64,000 nucleotides of DNA, taken from contig NZ_CP072827.1 of NCBI RefSeq assembly GCF_017916255.1, positions 6,473,501-6,537,500 of the forward strand. Reading direction: 5' to 3'. The notes beneath the pieces were generated by a model. The model saw only the letters and a list, made by a program, of their open reading frames with translations. It was not told the DNA's origin and searched no databases. Origin of the DNA: Streptomyces mobaraensis NBRC 13819 = DSM 40847. GTDB taxonomy: Bacteria > Actinomycetota > Actinomycetes > Streptomycetales > Streptomycetaceae. Within the stretch, counting starts at the first letter, position 1. Each line of letters starts with the position of its first letter. Below are positions 8,936-17,901 of this stretch, one piece after another. Both the position numbers and the translations under genes were made by a program.

Positions 8936-9487
8936 TCAGTCGGTGAGGTTCCGGGGGTGGGCCGCGTGGTAGCCGTCGCCGCCGGTCAGGCCGTAGTCGT
9001 GGATCGTGTACCGGGTGCCGGCGCCGCCGGCCTGCTCGTAGGCCCAGTACTTGGTGTGGGCGGCGTCGGCCCAGTGGTCGAAGATCACGACGTGGCGGAA
9101 CCTCGCCGAGTCGCTGCCGGCCTTGATGACCAGGTCGCCCTGGCCGAGGGCGGGCATGGCGATGGGGGTCGTCCAGCCGTCGTTCGCCAGGGCGACGGTG
9201 TTCGGGCCCGGCTGGGGCAACTTCAGGGCCATGGAGGCGTAGCCGGAGCAGTCCTGGCGGAAGCCGTCCTTCCAGATCAGGTCCCGGCTGTAGGGCACCG
9301 GCTTGCCGCCCCGTGCGACGAGCCAGGTCCTCGCCCGCTCGATCTCGTCGTGCCGGGTGATCGCCGGCGCCGCGGGGATGGCTCCTGCCTGTGGTGCGGT
9401 GGCGTGCGTCGGTCCGGTGAGCGTGACCGAGCCGAGCAGGGCGGCCGCTGCGAGAGCGGGGACGGACCAGCGGTGGGAACGTGACAC
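8936..9487 (-). CDS. secreted NlpC/P60-like amidase (CHAP/NlpC fold)
   Basis: 183 residues from the GTG at 9487, chosen because AGGAGGAA lies just upstream; a longer frame to 9553 lacks such a site. A signal peptide (RSHRWSVPALAAAALLGSV, cleavage near THA) indicates export. The mature part has FRQDCSGYASMALKL with the likely catalytic Cys, and FRHVVIFDHWAD with the likely His, as in NlpC/P60 and related amidases. Probable role: cleavage of peptidoglycan peptides or another extracellular amide. It is a single-domain protein without recognisable cell-wall-binding repeats. Confidence 0.75.
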   Translation of the reverse strand: MSRSHRWSVPALAAAALLGSVTLTGPTHATAPQAGAIPAAPAITRHDEIERARTWLVARGGKPVPYSRDLIWKDGFRQDCSGYASMALKLPQPGPNTVALANDGWTTPIAMPALGQGDLVIKAGSDSARFRHVVIFDHWADAAHTKYWAYEQAGGAGTRYTIHDYGLTGGDGYHAAHPRNLTD

Positions 9488-9769
9488 GGATTCCTCCTGG
9501 TGGTGGTGCGGCCGGCGGGTCCGGCCTGGCCCACACGCTGACGCCGTGATCACCGCCGGCCCAGTCGGTCAGCCGGGCCGTCCGGAGAAGCCGCACGTCA
9601 GAGCGGGGTGGGGAGTTGTCCGGAACGGTTCCGGTCCGGAGCGGGACCTCGTTCGGGTGATATCCGAGCCTCCGGCTCCGCGCGGCATCCGGAGGTCAGG
9701 ACGCGGTGGGCCCGCGGCGTGGCCCGAGCGAGGGACCGCCGGCCGGCCGCGTACCGGGAAACTGGGTCC

Positions 9770-12700
9770 GTGACCGATGGGCAGGGGACCCCCGGACCGC
9801 GCCGGGCCTTCGCCGAGCGCTTCGACCTGCTGTACCGGGAAGCGGGCAAGCCGCTGCTGCGCAGTGTGTCCGCCGCGGTCGCGCGCGGCCGCCCGGCCGG
9901 CGCGGACGGCCGCCCGATCCGGGTCCCCGCCCAGCGGATCAGCGACTGGCGCGGCGGGCGAGCGGTACCCGCCCGGTTCGAGCCCCTGGCAGCCGTCCTG
10001 ACCGTACTGATCGGGGAAGCGCGCCGAGCCCGCTCCCGGCCGGTCGTACCGGGCCTGTACGACGTGGCCGACTGGCGTGCGCGGTGGCAGCAGGCGACCG
10101 ACTCGCCCGCCGACGCACAGGCGGCCGGTGAGGCGGAGACCGCTGCGAAGGTTCCGTGCCCGTACCGGGGGCTCGCCGTCTACCAGGCAGACGATGCCCG
10201 GTGGTTCTTCGGCCGGGAGCAGGACACGGCGGCGCTGGTCGGCGAACTCGGCCGTTGCCTGGACGGGGACGGTCCGCTGATCCTGCTCGGTGCGTCCGGG
10301 GCCGGGAAGTCCTCGCTGCTGCGCGCCGGCCTGCTCCCCGCACTGGCCGACGGCGCGCTGCCCGGCTCGGACACGTGGCCGGTGGCCGTTCTCACGCCGA
10401 CCGGTGCTCCTCTCACCGCGCTCACCCGTGCTCTGGCAGGAGCCCTCGGACGCGAGCCGGCCGGGCTCCGGAAGGCCGCCGAGGCCGGACCGGAGGCGTT
10501 CCGGGACACGCTCCTCCGGCAGCTGCCGGACGGACGCAGACTCGCCGTGGTCGTCGACCAGTTCGAAGAGGTCTTCACCCTGGTCACCGACCGGCGGCAG
10601 CGGGCTCTCTTCCTCGGCGCCCTGCGCGCCGCCACCGCTGCCGTGCCGGGCGGGCCGGTCATGCTCGCGGTCCTCGGCCTGCGGGCCGACTTCTACCAGG
10701 ACTGTCTCGATCATCCGGACCTCCTCGGCCCCCTGCGCAGGCATCAGCTGGTCCTTCCGCAGATGACGCCGCCGCAGCTCGCCCGCGCCATCCGCAAGCC
10801 GGCCGAGGCGGCGGGCCTGGAGCTGGAGGAGGGCCTGCTCGATGTGCTGCTCAGGGACCTCGGGCTGCGGGACTGGGAGAGCGGTGACCGCCCCGAGCCG
10901 GGCGCGCTGCCGCTGCTCTCCCATGTGCTGCTGTCCACCTGGCAGCAGCGGACCGGCCACCGGCTCACCCTGCGCGGCTACCGGCTCACCGGCGGTTTGC
11001 GCGGTTCCGTCGCCCAGGCCGCCGAGCGCGCCTGGGCCGGCGTGCACCCGAGCGAGCACGACATCGCACGCCAGGTGCTGGTCCGGCTGGTCAGGGTCGG
11101 TCCCGACGGCCAGGACACCCGACGGCGGGTCGGCCGGGCCGAGCTGTTCGCCGCGCTGCCCGACCATGTCTGCGTGCAGCGGCTGCTCGACGGCTTCGCC
11201 GCCGCCCGGCTGCTCACCCTGACCGCGGACACCGTCGAACTCACCCACGAAGCCCTGCTGGGCGCCTGGCCACGGCTGCGCGAGTGGATCGAACAGGACC
11301 GCTCCGGCCTGGTGACACACCAACGACTGGAACAGGACGCCGTGAGCTGGGCGGCCGAGCGGCGGGATGCGGCCCTGCTCTACCGGGGCACCCGCCTGGC
11401 TCCGGCCCGTTCCTGGGCCGATGTCGACGGTGAGCGGTTCGGACTCAGCCCGCTGGCAACCGAGTTCCTCGCCGCCTCCACGACGGCGGAGGAGGCCGCG
11501 CGGCGGGCCGAACAGCGCAGACGGCGACGGCTGCGGGCGCTGGTGACAGGACAGGCGGTGCTGCTCGCCCTGCTCCTGATCGCCGGCGGGGTCGGCTTCG
11601 TCCTGTACCAGCGGGCGGATCACGCATCCCGCCAGGCGACCGCGGCCGCGTTGATGGCACGCTACGAGAACATCTCCGCCGACCAGCAGCCGGAGCTGGG
11701 CCTTTCCCTGGTCACTTCCGCGTACGCGCGAGACCGCTCGGCCCCGGGCGCCGCCGCCGCGCTGGCGTCCGCGACCGGCTCGCGTTTCGCCGGGGCGATG
11801 CCGACCGGGCAGCGAAGTCAGTGGACCCTGGCCTTCGACCCGCAGTCGGGAGTGCTCGCCACCGCCGGTACCAACGGACGGGTGAGCCTGTTCCAGCCTG
11901 ACCGGCGGCGGAAGACGGCCACCCTGGCTCCCGGCACCGGCGGCGCTCCACTCTCCCCACCCGACCCCGCGTACGCCCGCGAACCCTTCGGCGGAATCGC
12001 GCAGGGCGCGCCGGGCCCGCTCGCCTTCGCCCCGCGCGGTCACCTGCTCGCGGTCTCCACCGGCCGGCGGATCGACGAATGGGATGTGACCGATCCGAGG
12101 GCGCCGCACTGGATCCGGGCGATTTCCGAACAGGCGCATGATGTCAACGCGCTGGCGTTCAGCCCGGACGGCGCAACCCTCGCCGCCGCCGGCAACGACG
12201 GCGCGGTACGGCAGTGGGACACGGATTCGGGCAGGTTCCGGACCCGGCCTCGGTACCTGCACAGCCCGGTCCTCGGGGTCGCCTTCAGCCCGGACGGGAG
12301 CACTCTGGCCGCGTGCGCCCGTGACCAGGACATCCGGCTGTGGCGGCGGGACGGCGGCGCTGAGCCGCGTCTGCTTCCCCGCGTACACAGATTCTCCGTC
12401 ATCCATGTCGCCTTCAGCCCGGACTCCCGGACGCTGGTCTCCACCAGCGACGATCACACCGCTGTGTTGTGGGACGTCCCGACCGGGCGCGACAAGCACC
12501 GTCTGTCCGCGGGCGACGCCGTCTTCGACGCCGCTTTCAGCCGTGATGGAAAACTGGTGGCCACCGCCTCCTACGACCACAGTGTCCAGTTGTGGGACGC
12601 GGAGACGGGAGCGATGACCGAGAAGCTGACCGGTCACACCGACCGTGCTTTCGGCGTCGCGTTCGGCCCGGACGGGCACTGGCTGGCCAGCGTCGGCATG

Positions 12701-13723
12701 GACGGCAACGCGGTGTTGTGGGACATGACCGGACCAGAGCGGATCTTCTCGCCGGCGGCCCGGGTGCGCGGTCTGGCATCGAGCCCGGATGGCACCTTGC
12801 TGGGCACCGGAGACGACAACGGCATCGTGCGCGTATGGCGCCGACGGCCGAACGCACGCGACGGCCGGTACCTCCGCCTGGTCCGGCAGCGCCGACTGCC
12901 GCTGCCGGACGGCAGGGTGTGGCGGGTGGCGTTCTCACCGGACGGCCGGACGCTCGGCATCGTCACCGACTCCCCGCAGGTGTGGCTGCTGGACATCCGC
13001 ACCGGCGGCTTGTGGCGGCTGCCGGTCGAGGTCAAGAACGAAGACCACGAATGGGGCCGCTCGATCGCCTTCGCCGGCACGGACGAGGTGCTCAGCACGA
13101 ACGACCTCGGTGTGACGAGGATCTGGGACGTGCGCACCAGGCGCCTGCTGAACCAGCTTCACGATCATGAGTCCAGGGCACTGGCTGCCGATCCCCAAGG
13201 TCGTTTCTTCGCCAGACCCCACGGGGACAGACTCGAACTGCTCGACGCGGCCGGACGACCTCTGGCCGACTCCCCCTTCCCGACGGGAGTGGGTGTCGGG
13301 CTCGTGCTGAGCCTGAGCCCGGACCGCACCCGGCTGGCCGCCACCCTCAGCGACCAGAGCATCGCGGTATGGCAGGTCCGTGCCGCGCCCGGTCGGCCGT
13401 ACTCGCTCACGCTCCGGGCCACCAGACTGCGCCGCCGCTCCCTCACCGGCCTTGAAGCGCTGGCCTTCAGCCCTGACGGACGCACCCTCGCCGCTGCCGA
13501 CGACAACCACACCATCCAGTTGTGGGACATCGGCACCGGGCAACCGACGCTGACCCTCACCGGGCACACCGACAAAGTGGGGCCGCTGGCCTTCAGCCCG
13601 GACGGAAAGACCCTGATGAGCGGCGGCGACGACCGCACCGTCAGATTCTGGGACCTCGACTCCGACGACGCCTTCCGCCGCGTCGACCTCGCAGTCCGGG
13701 CCCGGAGGCCGGAGACCGAGTAG
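9770..13723 (+). CDS. HTH-like/nSTAND1 NTPase/WD40 giant protein
   Basis: 1317 residues. Residues 1-110 form a small helical, possibly HTH-like or death-domain-like module (IRVPAQRISDWRGGRAVPAR) common on actinobacterial STAND proteins. The nSTAND1 NTPase starts near KVPCPYRGLAVYQADDARWF, with Walker A GASGAGKSSLLRAG (about 172-185) and Walker B-like LAVVVDQFEEVF. One membrane helix lies at about 594-612 (VLLALLLIAGGVGFVLY). The C-terminal half carries about 14 WD40 repeats (AFSPDG...LWD pattern), enough for two seven-bladed propellers. The GTG at 9770 is preferred because the conserved module starts there. Such proteins are signal-responsive scaffolds or switches; ligand and output are unknown. 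Confidence 0.88.
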   Translation: MTDGQGTPGPRRAFAERFDLLYREAGKPLLRSVSAAVARGRPAGADGRPIRVPAQRISDWRGGRAVPARFEPLAAVLTVLIGEARRARSRPVVPGLYDVADWRARWQQATDSPADAQAAGEAETAAKVPCPYRGLAVYQADDARWFFGREQDTAALVGELGRCLDGDGPLILLGASGAGKSSLLRAGLLPALADGALPGSDTWPVAVLTPTGAPLTALTRALAGALGREPAGLRKAAEAGPEAFRDTLLRQLPDGRRLAVVVDQFEEVFTLVTDRRQRALFLGALRAATAAVPGGPVMLAVLGLRADFYQDCLDHPDLLGPLRRHQLVLPQMTPPQLARAIRKPAEAAGLELEEGLLDVLLRDLGLRDWESGDRPEPGALPLLSHVLLSTWQQRTGHRLTLRGYRLTGGLRGSVAQAAERAWAGVHPSEHDIARQVLVRLVRVGPDGQDTRRRVGRAELFAALPDHVCVQRLLDGFAAARLLTLTADTVELTHEALLGAWPRLREWIEQDRSGLVTHQRLEQDAVSWAAERRDAALLYRGTRLAPARSWADVDGERFGLSPLATEFLAASTTAEEAARRAEQRRRRRLRALVTGQAVLLALLLIAGGVGFVLYQRADHASRQATAAALMARYENISADQQPELGLSLVTSAYARDRSAPGAAAALASATGSRFAGAMPTGQRSQWTLAFDPQSGVLATAGTNGRVSLFQPDRRRKTATLAPGTGGAPLSPPDPAYAREPFGGIAQGAPGPLAFAPRGHLLAVSTGRRIDEWDVTDPRAPHWIRAISEQAHDVNALAFSPDGATLAAAGNDGAVRQWDTDSGRFRTRPRYLHSPVLGVAFSPDGSTLAACARDQDIRLWRRDGGAEPRLLPRVHRFSVIHVAFSPDSRTLVSTSDDHTAVLWDVPTGRDKHRLSAGDAVFDAAFSRDGKLVATASYDHSVQLWDAETGAMTEKLTGHTDRAFGVAFGPDGHWLASVGMDGNAVLWDMTGPERIFSPAARVRGLASSPDGTLLGTGDDNGIVRVWRRRPNARDGRYLRLVRQRRLPLPDGRVWRVAFSPDGRTLGIVTDSPQVWLLDIRTGGLWRLPVEVKNEDHEWGRSIAFAGTDEVLSTNDLGVTRIWDVRTRRLLNQLHDHESRALAADPQGRFFARPHGDRLELLDAAGRPLADSPFPTGVGVGLVLSLSPDRTRLAATLSDQSIAVWQVRAAPGRPYSLTLRATRLRRRSLTGLEALAFSPDGRTLAAADDNHTIQLWDIGTGQPTLTLTGHTDKVGPLAFSPDGKTLMSGGDDRTVRFWDLDSDDAFRRVDLAVRARRPETE

Positions 13724-14078
13724 CCCACGCACCCGGCGCAGGTCCCGTGCCGCAAGGGGCCGGCGGCGAGGCGGCTCCCGCGCCTTCCCGGGCTGGGCGC
13801 ACGGGCGCCGCCCACCGGCGAGCACCACGTCCCGATGGAACAGCGCGGCGCCTCCGCCTCTGACCCACCCGAGTGGCGTAAGCCCACTGACGGAGCCGCC
13901 TTGCGTACGCCGCGCCCCAGGGGTTACTCGCCAGGCGAACGAAGGCGCTCGGAAGGCGTCGGGGCCGCCCTGCGCGGGCAGGCGCGTGATCGTCACCGAG
14001 CCGGCGCCGGCGCCCGCAGGGCCGGCCGGACGCCGGTGACCGTGTCCCGAGAACGCGAAGGAACGGAGGACGTACGTC
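13724..14078. other. intergenic region, no feature seen
   Basis: 355 GC-rich bases between the WD40 protein and the next small gene. Reading frames are open here, but none has conserved-looking content or a ribosome-binding site. A GGAACGGAGGACG stretch at the right end serves the gene at 14079. Confidence 0.55.
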
Positions 14079-14408
14079 ATGCAGGCAGACGACAGCGCCC
14101 GGCAGCCGGAGCGGCAGGGCGAGCGGAGCGGGAGGCGGCGGGACGAGGGCGGGGCACCGCGCGCGCGGCCCGCGCCGATCGGCAAGGGCGACACGCCGAA
14201 CGTGGCCGGCAGCGACGTACAGCAGCCGGAGATCGCGGAGGGCCCCGTCGAGGGACTGCAGCCCGGTGAGGAAGTGCGGCGCGGCCCGTGGCACCCGCCC
14301 GTCGAGGTCGACCCGCCGCCCGGTTACGGCCGCCCGCCCGGGGAACGCGGCCGGAAGGGCCGTACCAAGGAGAACCCCGAAGGACCCGAAGGGAAGGAGA
14401 CCTCGTGA
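14079..14408 (+). CDS. small hydrophilic protein, unknown function
   Basis: 109 residues, very rich in Arg, Glu, Gly and Pro, with no membrane segment and probably largely disordered. It starts at ATG 14079 after GGAGGACGTACGTC. It contains the patterns IGKGDTPNVAGSDVQQPE and GPWHPPVEVDPPPGYGRPP. Its stop overlaps the start of the next acidic gene (GTGA, 14405-14408), so the two are translated together. I do not recognise the family. Confidence 0.6.
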   Translation: MQADDSARQPERQGERSGRRRDEGGAPRARPAPIGKGDTPNVAGSDVQQPEIAEGPVEGLQPGEEVRRGPWHPPVEVDPPPGYGRPPGERGRKGRTKENPEGPEGKETS

Positions 14409-14851
14409 CCACCCCCCACGACCCCGGCGCCTCCCCGGAGGACGAGGGCATCCCCGACCTGCAGGACGGCACGCCGGAACAGCAGCGGTCGAGCGACCCC
14501 CAGCGGATGCCGGTACCGGGGGACACCCCCACCGCCGTCACCGAGGAGCGGCCGACCGCCGAGGAGTTGCGGGAAGGTCGGCCACTGGACGAACGGCTGG
14601 ACGAGGAGGAGCCCGAGGCGGACCCCGCCCGCCTCGCCGGACCCACCCGGCCCGCCCGCGACGAGCCCGAACCCGACGAGCCCGCCCCCGGCGCGGAGGC
14701 CGGCGACGAGGAGCCCGCCGGGCTGCTCTACGACGAGCCCGACCCCGACCGCCCGCGCAACCAGGACGTGTACGCCCAGGAGGGCACGACCGACGGCCTC
14801 TCCGCCGAAGAGGAGGCCGTGCGCATCAAGGACGACGGCGAAGCGTTGTGA
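14405..14851 (+). CDS. acidic DUF5709-like protein
   Basis: 148 residues starting at the GTG that overlaps the preceding stop, with GGAGACCTC upstream. It is strongly acidic, and EELREGRPLDERLDEEEPE and the terminal LSAEEEAVRIKDDGEAL are reminiscent of DUF5709 proteins of actinomycetes. No catalytic motif is visible. Being coupled to a basic/hydrophilic partner suggests the two products may act together. An in-frame extension to 14288 is a shadow of the first gene. Confidence 0.6.
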   Translation: MTTPHDPGASPEDEGIPDLQDGTPEQQRSSDPQRMPVPGDTPTAVTEERPTAEELREGRPLDERLDEEEPEADPARLAGPTRPARDEPEPDEPAPGAEAGDEEPAGLLYDEPDPDRPRNQDVYAQEGTTDGLSAEEEAVRIKDDGEAL

Positions 14852-15318
14852 CGCGTCCGGTTTCTGACGGTTCGGCGTGTTCTCCGGCAGCCGGGGCGCC
14901 GTCCGGCGGCCGCCGTAGCCTCCGCCGTCCGGCGCGGCCTCTACGGGCTCCGCGGTCTCCGGACGGCGCGCGGCACCGGCCGTGCCCGGCTGTGTCTCGC
15001 GGCCGCCCGTGACGGCGCGGTCTTCCCGCCCTTTCACCGCGGCTACTCGGATGCCCCGGCGGCCACCGCCCCGCTGACGGCGCCGGCCGGGCCGCCGCCG
15101 GGAGATGCCCGCCCAGGCGGCCCGGGCCGGCCGCGACGACTCGGCGCCGCGCCGGCCTGTCACCCGGAGACGCCGCGGCAGGTCCGCCGGACCGACACGG
15201 TGATCAAGACGCTGTCCCCGCAGGTCCTCACCAGTGTCCGAGTCCGCTCCCCCCCCGCCCCCCGCCGGTGTGACCGCCGTCTCAGTGGCCGTCGCCGTCC
15301 GCCGCCGTGACGTGGCGT
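14852..15318. other. long intergenic region, no gene seen
   Basis: About 470 very GC-rich bases between the acidic protein and the structured element at 15319. No credible gene was found. A C-run (gctccccccccgcccccc) lies near 15247-15264. Confidence 0.5.
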
Positions 15319-15379
15319 CATACAGATGCCGCATGTGAGATGCGGAAGCCCCGCTTGCGGGAGCGCGGCCCACTGTATG
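15319..15379 (+). ncRNA. candidate structured leader before the MFS gene
   Basis: CATACAG (15319-15325) pairs exactly with CTGTATG (15373-15379). Enclosed between them are CCGCAT/ATGCGG (15329-15345, 5-base loop) and CCCG/CGGG with a CTTG tetraloop (15350-15361). As RNA this would fold as a closed multi-branch structure, about 190 bases upstream of the transporter start. It could be a leader RNA, or the outer repeats could be protein-binding sites. It matches no riboswitch class I recognise. Confidence 0.35.
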
Positions 15380-15570
15380 TAAATGCCATCCATACCCCAC
15401 CGGCTTCGCCTCCGACGACGTGTGAAGCCGTCGGGTGAACGGCGGTTCGTCGTGCCACCCGCCGCTGCGGGGGAGCACGTACGGCCACGGCGCCCCCCGA
15501 CAGGACCGCCGAGCCGTCGGCCGGTCACCAATGAACCGGCCATCGACGAAAAGGACTTGGAACGCCCCGG

Positions 15571-16794
15571 ATGAGCGTCACACAGACAACCGAACCCACC
15601 ACCCCACCCACGCGCGACCGCCGCCGCGCGTTCATCCCGCTGCTGGCGCTCGGCACGTTCGCGCTCGGCGTGGACGCCTATGTGATGGCCGGACTGCTGC
15701 CCCTGGTGGCGGACGGCCTGGACGTCTCCGCGTCCTCGGCCGGACAGATGGTCACGGTGTTCACGCTCTGCTACGCGCTGGGCGGCCCGGTCTTCGCCAC
15801 ACTCCTCGCCGCGCGGCCGGCGAAGACCGTGCTCGGCGTGGCGCTCGTGGTCTTCACCCTCGGCAACGCGCTGACCGCCCTCGCCCCGACCCTCGGCGTC
15901 CTGCTGATCGCCCGGGCGGTGGCCGGCGTCGGCGCGGGCGTGTACTCGCCCATCGCCGCCGCCACCGCGGCCGGCCTCACCTCCCCCGAACGGCGTGGCC
16001 GCGCACTCGCCACCGTCATGGGCGGACTGAGCGTCGGCACCGTCGTCGGCGTCCCCGCCGGCATGCTCCTCGCGTCGCACATGGGCTGGCGCGGCACACT
16101 GTGGCTGATCACCGCGCTGGGCGCGGTCGCCCTGATCGGCGTCGTCCGGCTGCCGGACGTCGAGGTGAGCGCTCCGCCGCCGCTGGGGCAGCGGGTGCGC
16201 GCCCTCGCCGGCGGCCGGGTCGCCGGCATCGTCACCGTCTCGCTGCTCGGCGGCGTCTCCAGCCTCGGCCTGTACACCTACCTCGCCGAGTTCCTGGAGG
16301 ACGCCGCCCACACCGACGGGACGGTCTGGGCCATGTGGGCCTGGGGCGCGGGCGGCATCGTCGGCAGCCTGCTCATCGGACCCGTCGTCGACCGGACCCG
16401 CCGCCCCTTCGCCGCGGTCACCTGCGTCCTGGCCCTCATCGCCGCCGCCCAGTTCGCCCTGCCCGCCGCCGCCCACACCGCCGTGGCCCTGACGGTCGTC
16501 CCGCTCGTCGTCTGGGGCGCGGCCGGGTGGGCCGTCCAGGTGCCGCAGCAGCACCAGCTGATCGCGGCCCAGCCGCGGCACGCCACGGTCGCCGTCTCGC
16601 TCAACAGCTCCGCCGTCTACCTCGGCAGCGGCATCGGCTCCGCGCTCGGCGGCCTCGTCCTGGGGTTCGGCACCTCCCCCGGCGCCCTGCCGTACTGCAC
16701 GGGAGCCCTCACGCTGCTCGCCCTCGCCCTGCACCTGACCGTGGTGCGCGGCGCCACCCGACGATCTGAGGAGCCGACATCGACACCGTCCTGA
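15571..16794 (+). CDS. MFS transporter (DHA1/AraJ-CflA type efflux)
   Basis: 407 residues with about 12 predicted membrane helices. The MFS signature between helices 2 and 3 is in modified form (LAARPAKTVLGVALVVFTLG), and helix 4 contains LLIARAVAGVGAGVYSPIAA, typical of drug/sugar efflux proteins such as AraJ and CflA. Expected role: proton-driven export of a small molecule across the cytoplasmic membrane. It starts at ATG 15571 after GACTTGGAACG. A LysR regulator gene follows 53 bases later on the same strand and could control it, but this is inferred only from proximity. Confidence 0.88.
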   Translation: MSVTQTTEPTTPPTRDRRRAFIPLLALGTFALGVDAYVMAGLLPLVADGLDVSASSAGQMVTVFTLCYALGGPVFATLLAARPAKTVLGVALVVFTLGNALTALAPTLGVLLIARAVAGVGAGVYSPIAAATAAGLTSPERRGRALATVMGGLSVGTVVGVPAGMLLASHMGWRGTLWLITALGAVALIGVVRLPDVEVSAPPPLGQRVRALAGGRVAGIVTVSLLGGVSSLGLYTYLAEFLEDAAHTDGTVWAMWAWGAGGIVGSLLIGPVVDRTRRPFAAVTCVLALIAAAQFALPAAAHTAVALTVVPLVVWGAAGWAVQVPQQHQLIAAQPRHATVAVSLNSSAVYLGSGIGSALGGLVLGFGTSPGALPYCTGALTLLALALHLTVVRGATRRSEEPTSTPS

Positions 16795-16847
16795 CCTGGG
16801 GAAACCACCGGGACCAGGGGCAAGGGCCGGAGGCGGGGCCGCCTAGC

Positions 16848-17774
16848 ATGACCCCCATGGACATCGGCCTCCGTCACCTGCGGTACTTCCTCACCCTGGC
16901 CGAGGAACAGCACTTCACCTGGGCCGCCGACCGGCTCGGCATCTCCCAGCCCACCCTCAGCCGGCACATCCGGCGCCTGGAGGAAGAGCTGGGCCGGACG
17001 CTGCTGGACCGCAGCACCCGCCATCCCCGCCTCACCGAGGAGGGGCACCGCCTGCGGGACGATCTCCAACTCCTCCTGCCGCAGCTCGAAACGGCGCTCC
17101 GGCCCGCCGAACCGCAGTCGTCGCTGCGCCTCGGCTACGCCTGGGGCTTCCCCCTCCAGCGGGGCCGCCGGGCCCAGGCCGTGCTGGAGGAGCGGCACCT
17201 CGTCCGGGTGCGGACCGTGCGCCGGGACGACCGCACCGCCGGGCTGCGCGACGGCTCCGTCGACGCGGCGCTGCTCTGGGGGACCGTCCACGACCCGCGG
17301 CTGGTCACCACCGAGATCCTGCGCGAGCCGCGCATCGCGGCCGTCTCCCGGAACTCCACCCTGGCCGTGCGCGAGCGGGTCACCTGGCGGGACCTCGGGC
17401 GGCGCTGTCTCGTCGTCAACACGGTCAGCGGCACCCTCACCCCACGGGACTGGCCGGCCGACGCCACCCCCGAGATCGCCGCCGAGACCTCCAACATCGA
17501 GGAGTACCTGCACGCCGTCGCCGCCCGGCGCGGTGTCGGCGTGCTCCCGGTGTCGGTGGCCGCCCAGCACCCGGACCCGGACATCCTGTACCTGCCGCTC
17601 ACGGGCGCCCCGGAGGCCGTCCTCACCTACGCCTACCCCCGCGCCAACCCGCACCCGTACGCCGAGACCTTCGGCCGCGTCCTGCGGCGGGGCCGGGCCG
17701 ACGAACGAGCCGCCTTCGTGAAGAACACCGAGCCCGACGGCCGGGGCGCGAAGGCGGCGAGCCGCCGGGCGTGA
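16848..17774 (+). CDS. LysR family transcriptional regulator
   Basis: 308 residues. The N-terminal winged HTH is LRHLRYFLTLAEEQHFTWAA followed by DRLGISQPTLSRHIRRLEEE (about residues 5-65). The substrate-binding domain starts near residue 90. The start may be ATG 16848 or the second ATG at 16857, which fits the family N-terminus better. Direct sequence gives no effector; candidates for control are the MFS gene before it and the aldo/keto reductase after it. Confidence 0.9.
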   Translation: MTPMDIGLRHLRYFLTLAEEQHFTWAADRLGISQPTLSRHIRRLEEELGRTLLDRSTRHPRLTEEGHRLRDDLQLLLPQLETALRPAEPQSSLRLGYAWGFPLQRGRRAQAVLEERHLVRVRTVRRDDRTAGLRDGSVDAALLWGTVHDPRLVTTEILREPRIAAVSRNSTLAVRERVTWRDLGRRCLVVNTVSGTLTPRDWPADATPEIAAETSNIEEYLHAVAARRGVGVLPVSVAAQHPDPDILYLPLTGAPEAVLTYAYPRANPHPYAETFGRVLRRGRADERAAFVKNTEPDGRGAKAASRRA

Positions 17775-17901
17775 GCCCCGGGCGCGGCCCCGGGGACCGC
17801 CCGCCTTCGCACGGCCCCGCCGCCCCCGGCCCGGGGTGCTGGTGGCGGCCGTCCGCGTCGGCCAAGCTGGAGACCCGGCCGGAACCACGGAAAGGTCTGC
17901 C

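Noticed and set aside
9569..12679. 1036-codon open frame on the minus strand
   Set aside because: Shadow of the nSTAND-WD40 gene, whose domains are clear on the plus strand.
16848..17774. CATACAG/CTGTATG inverted repeat at 15319-15379 as binding site of the LysR protein
   Set aside because: The regulator gene is downstream on the same strand rather than divergent and the repeat lacks the usual T-N11-A spacing; left as an RNA candidate.
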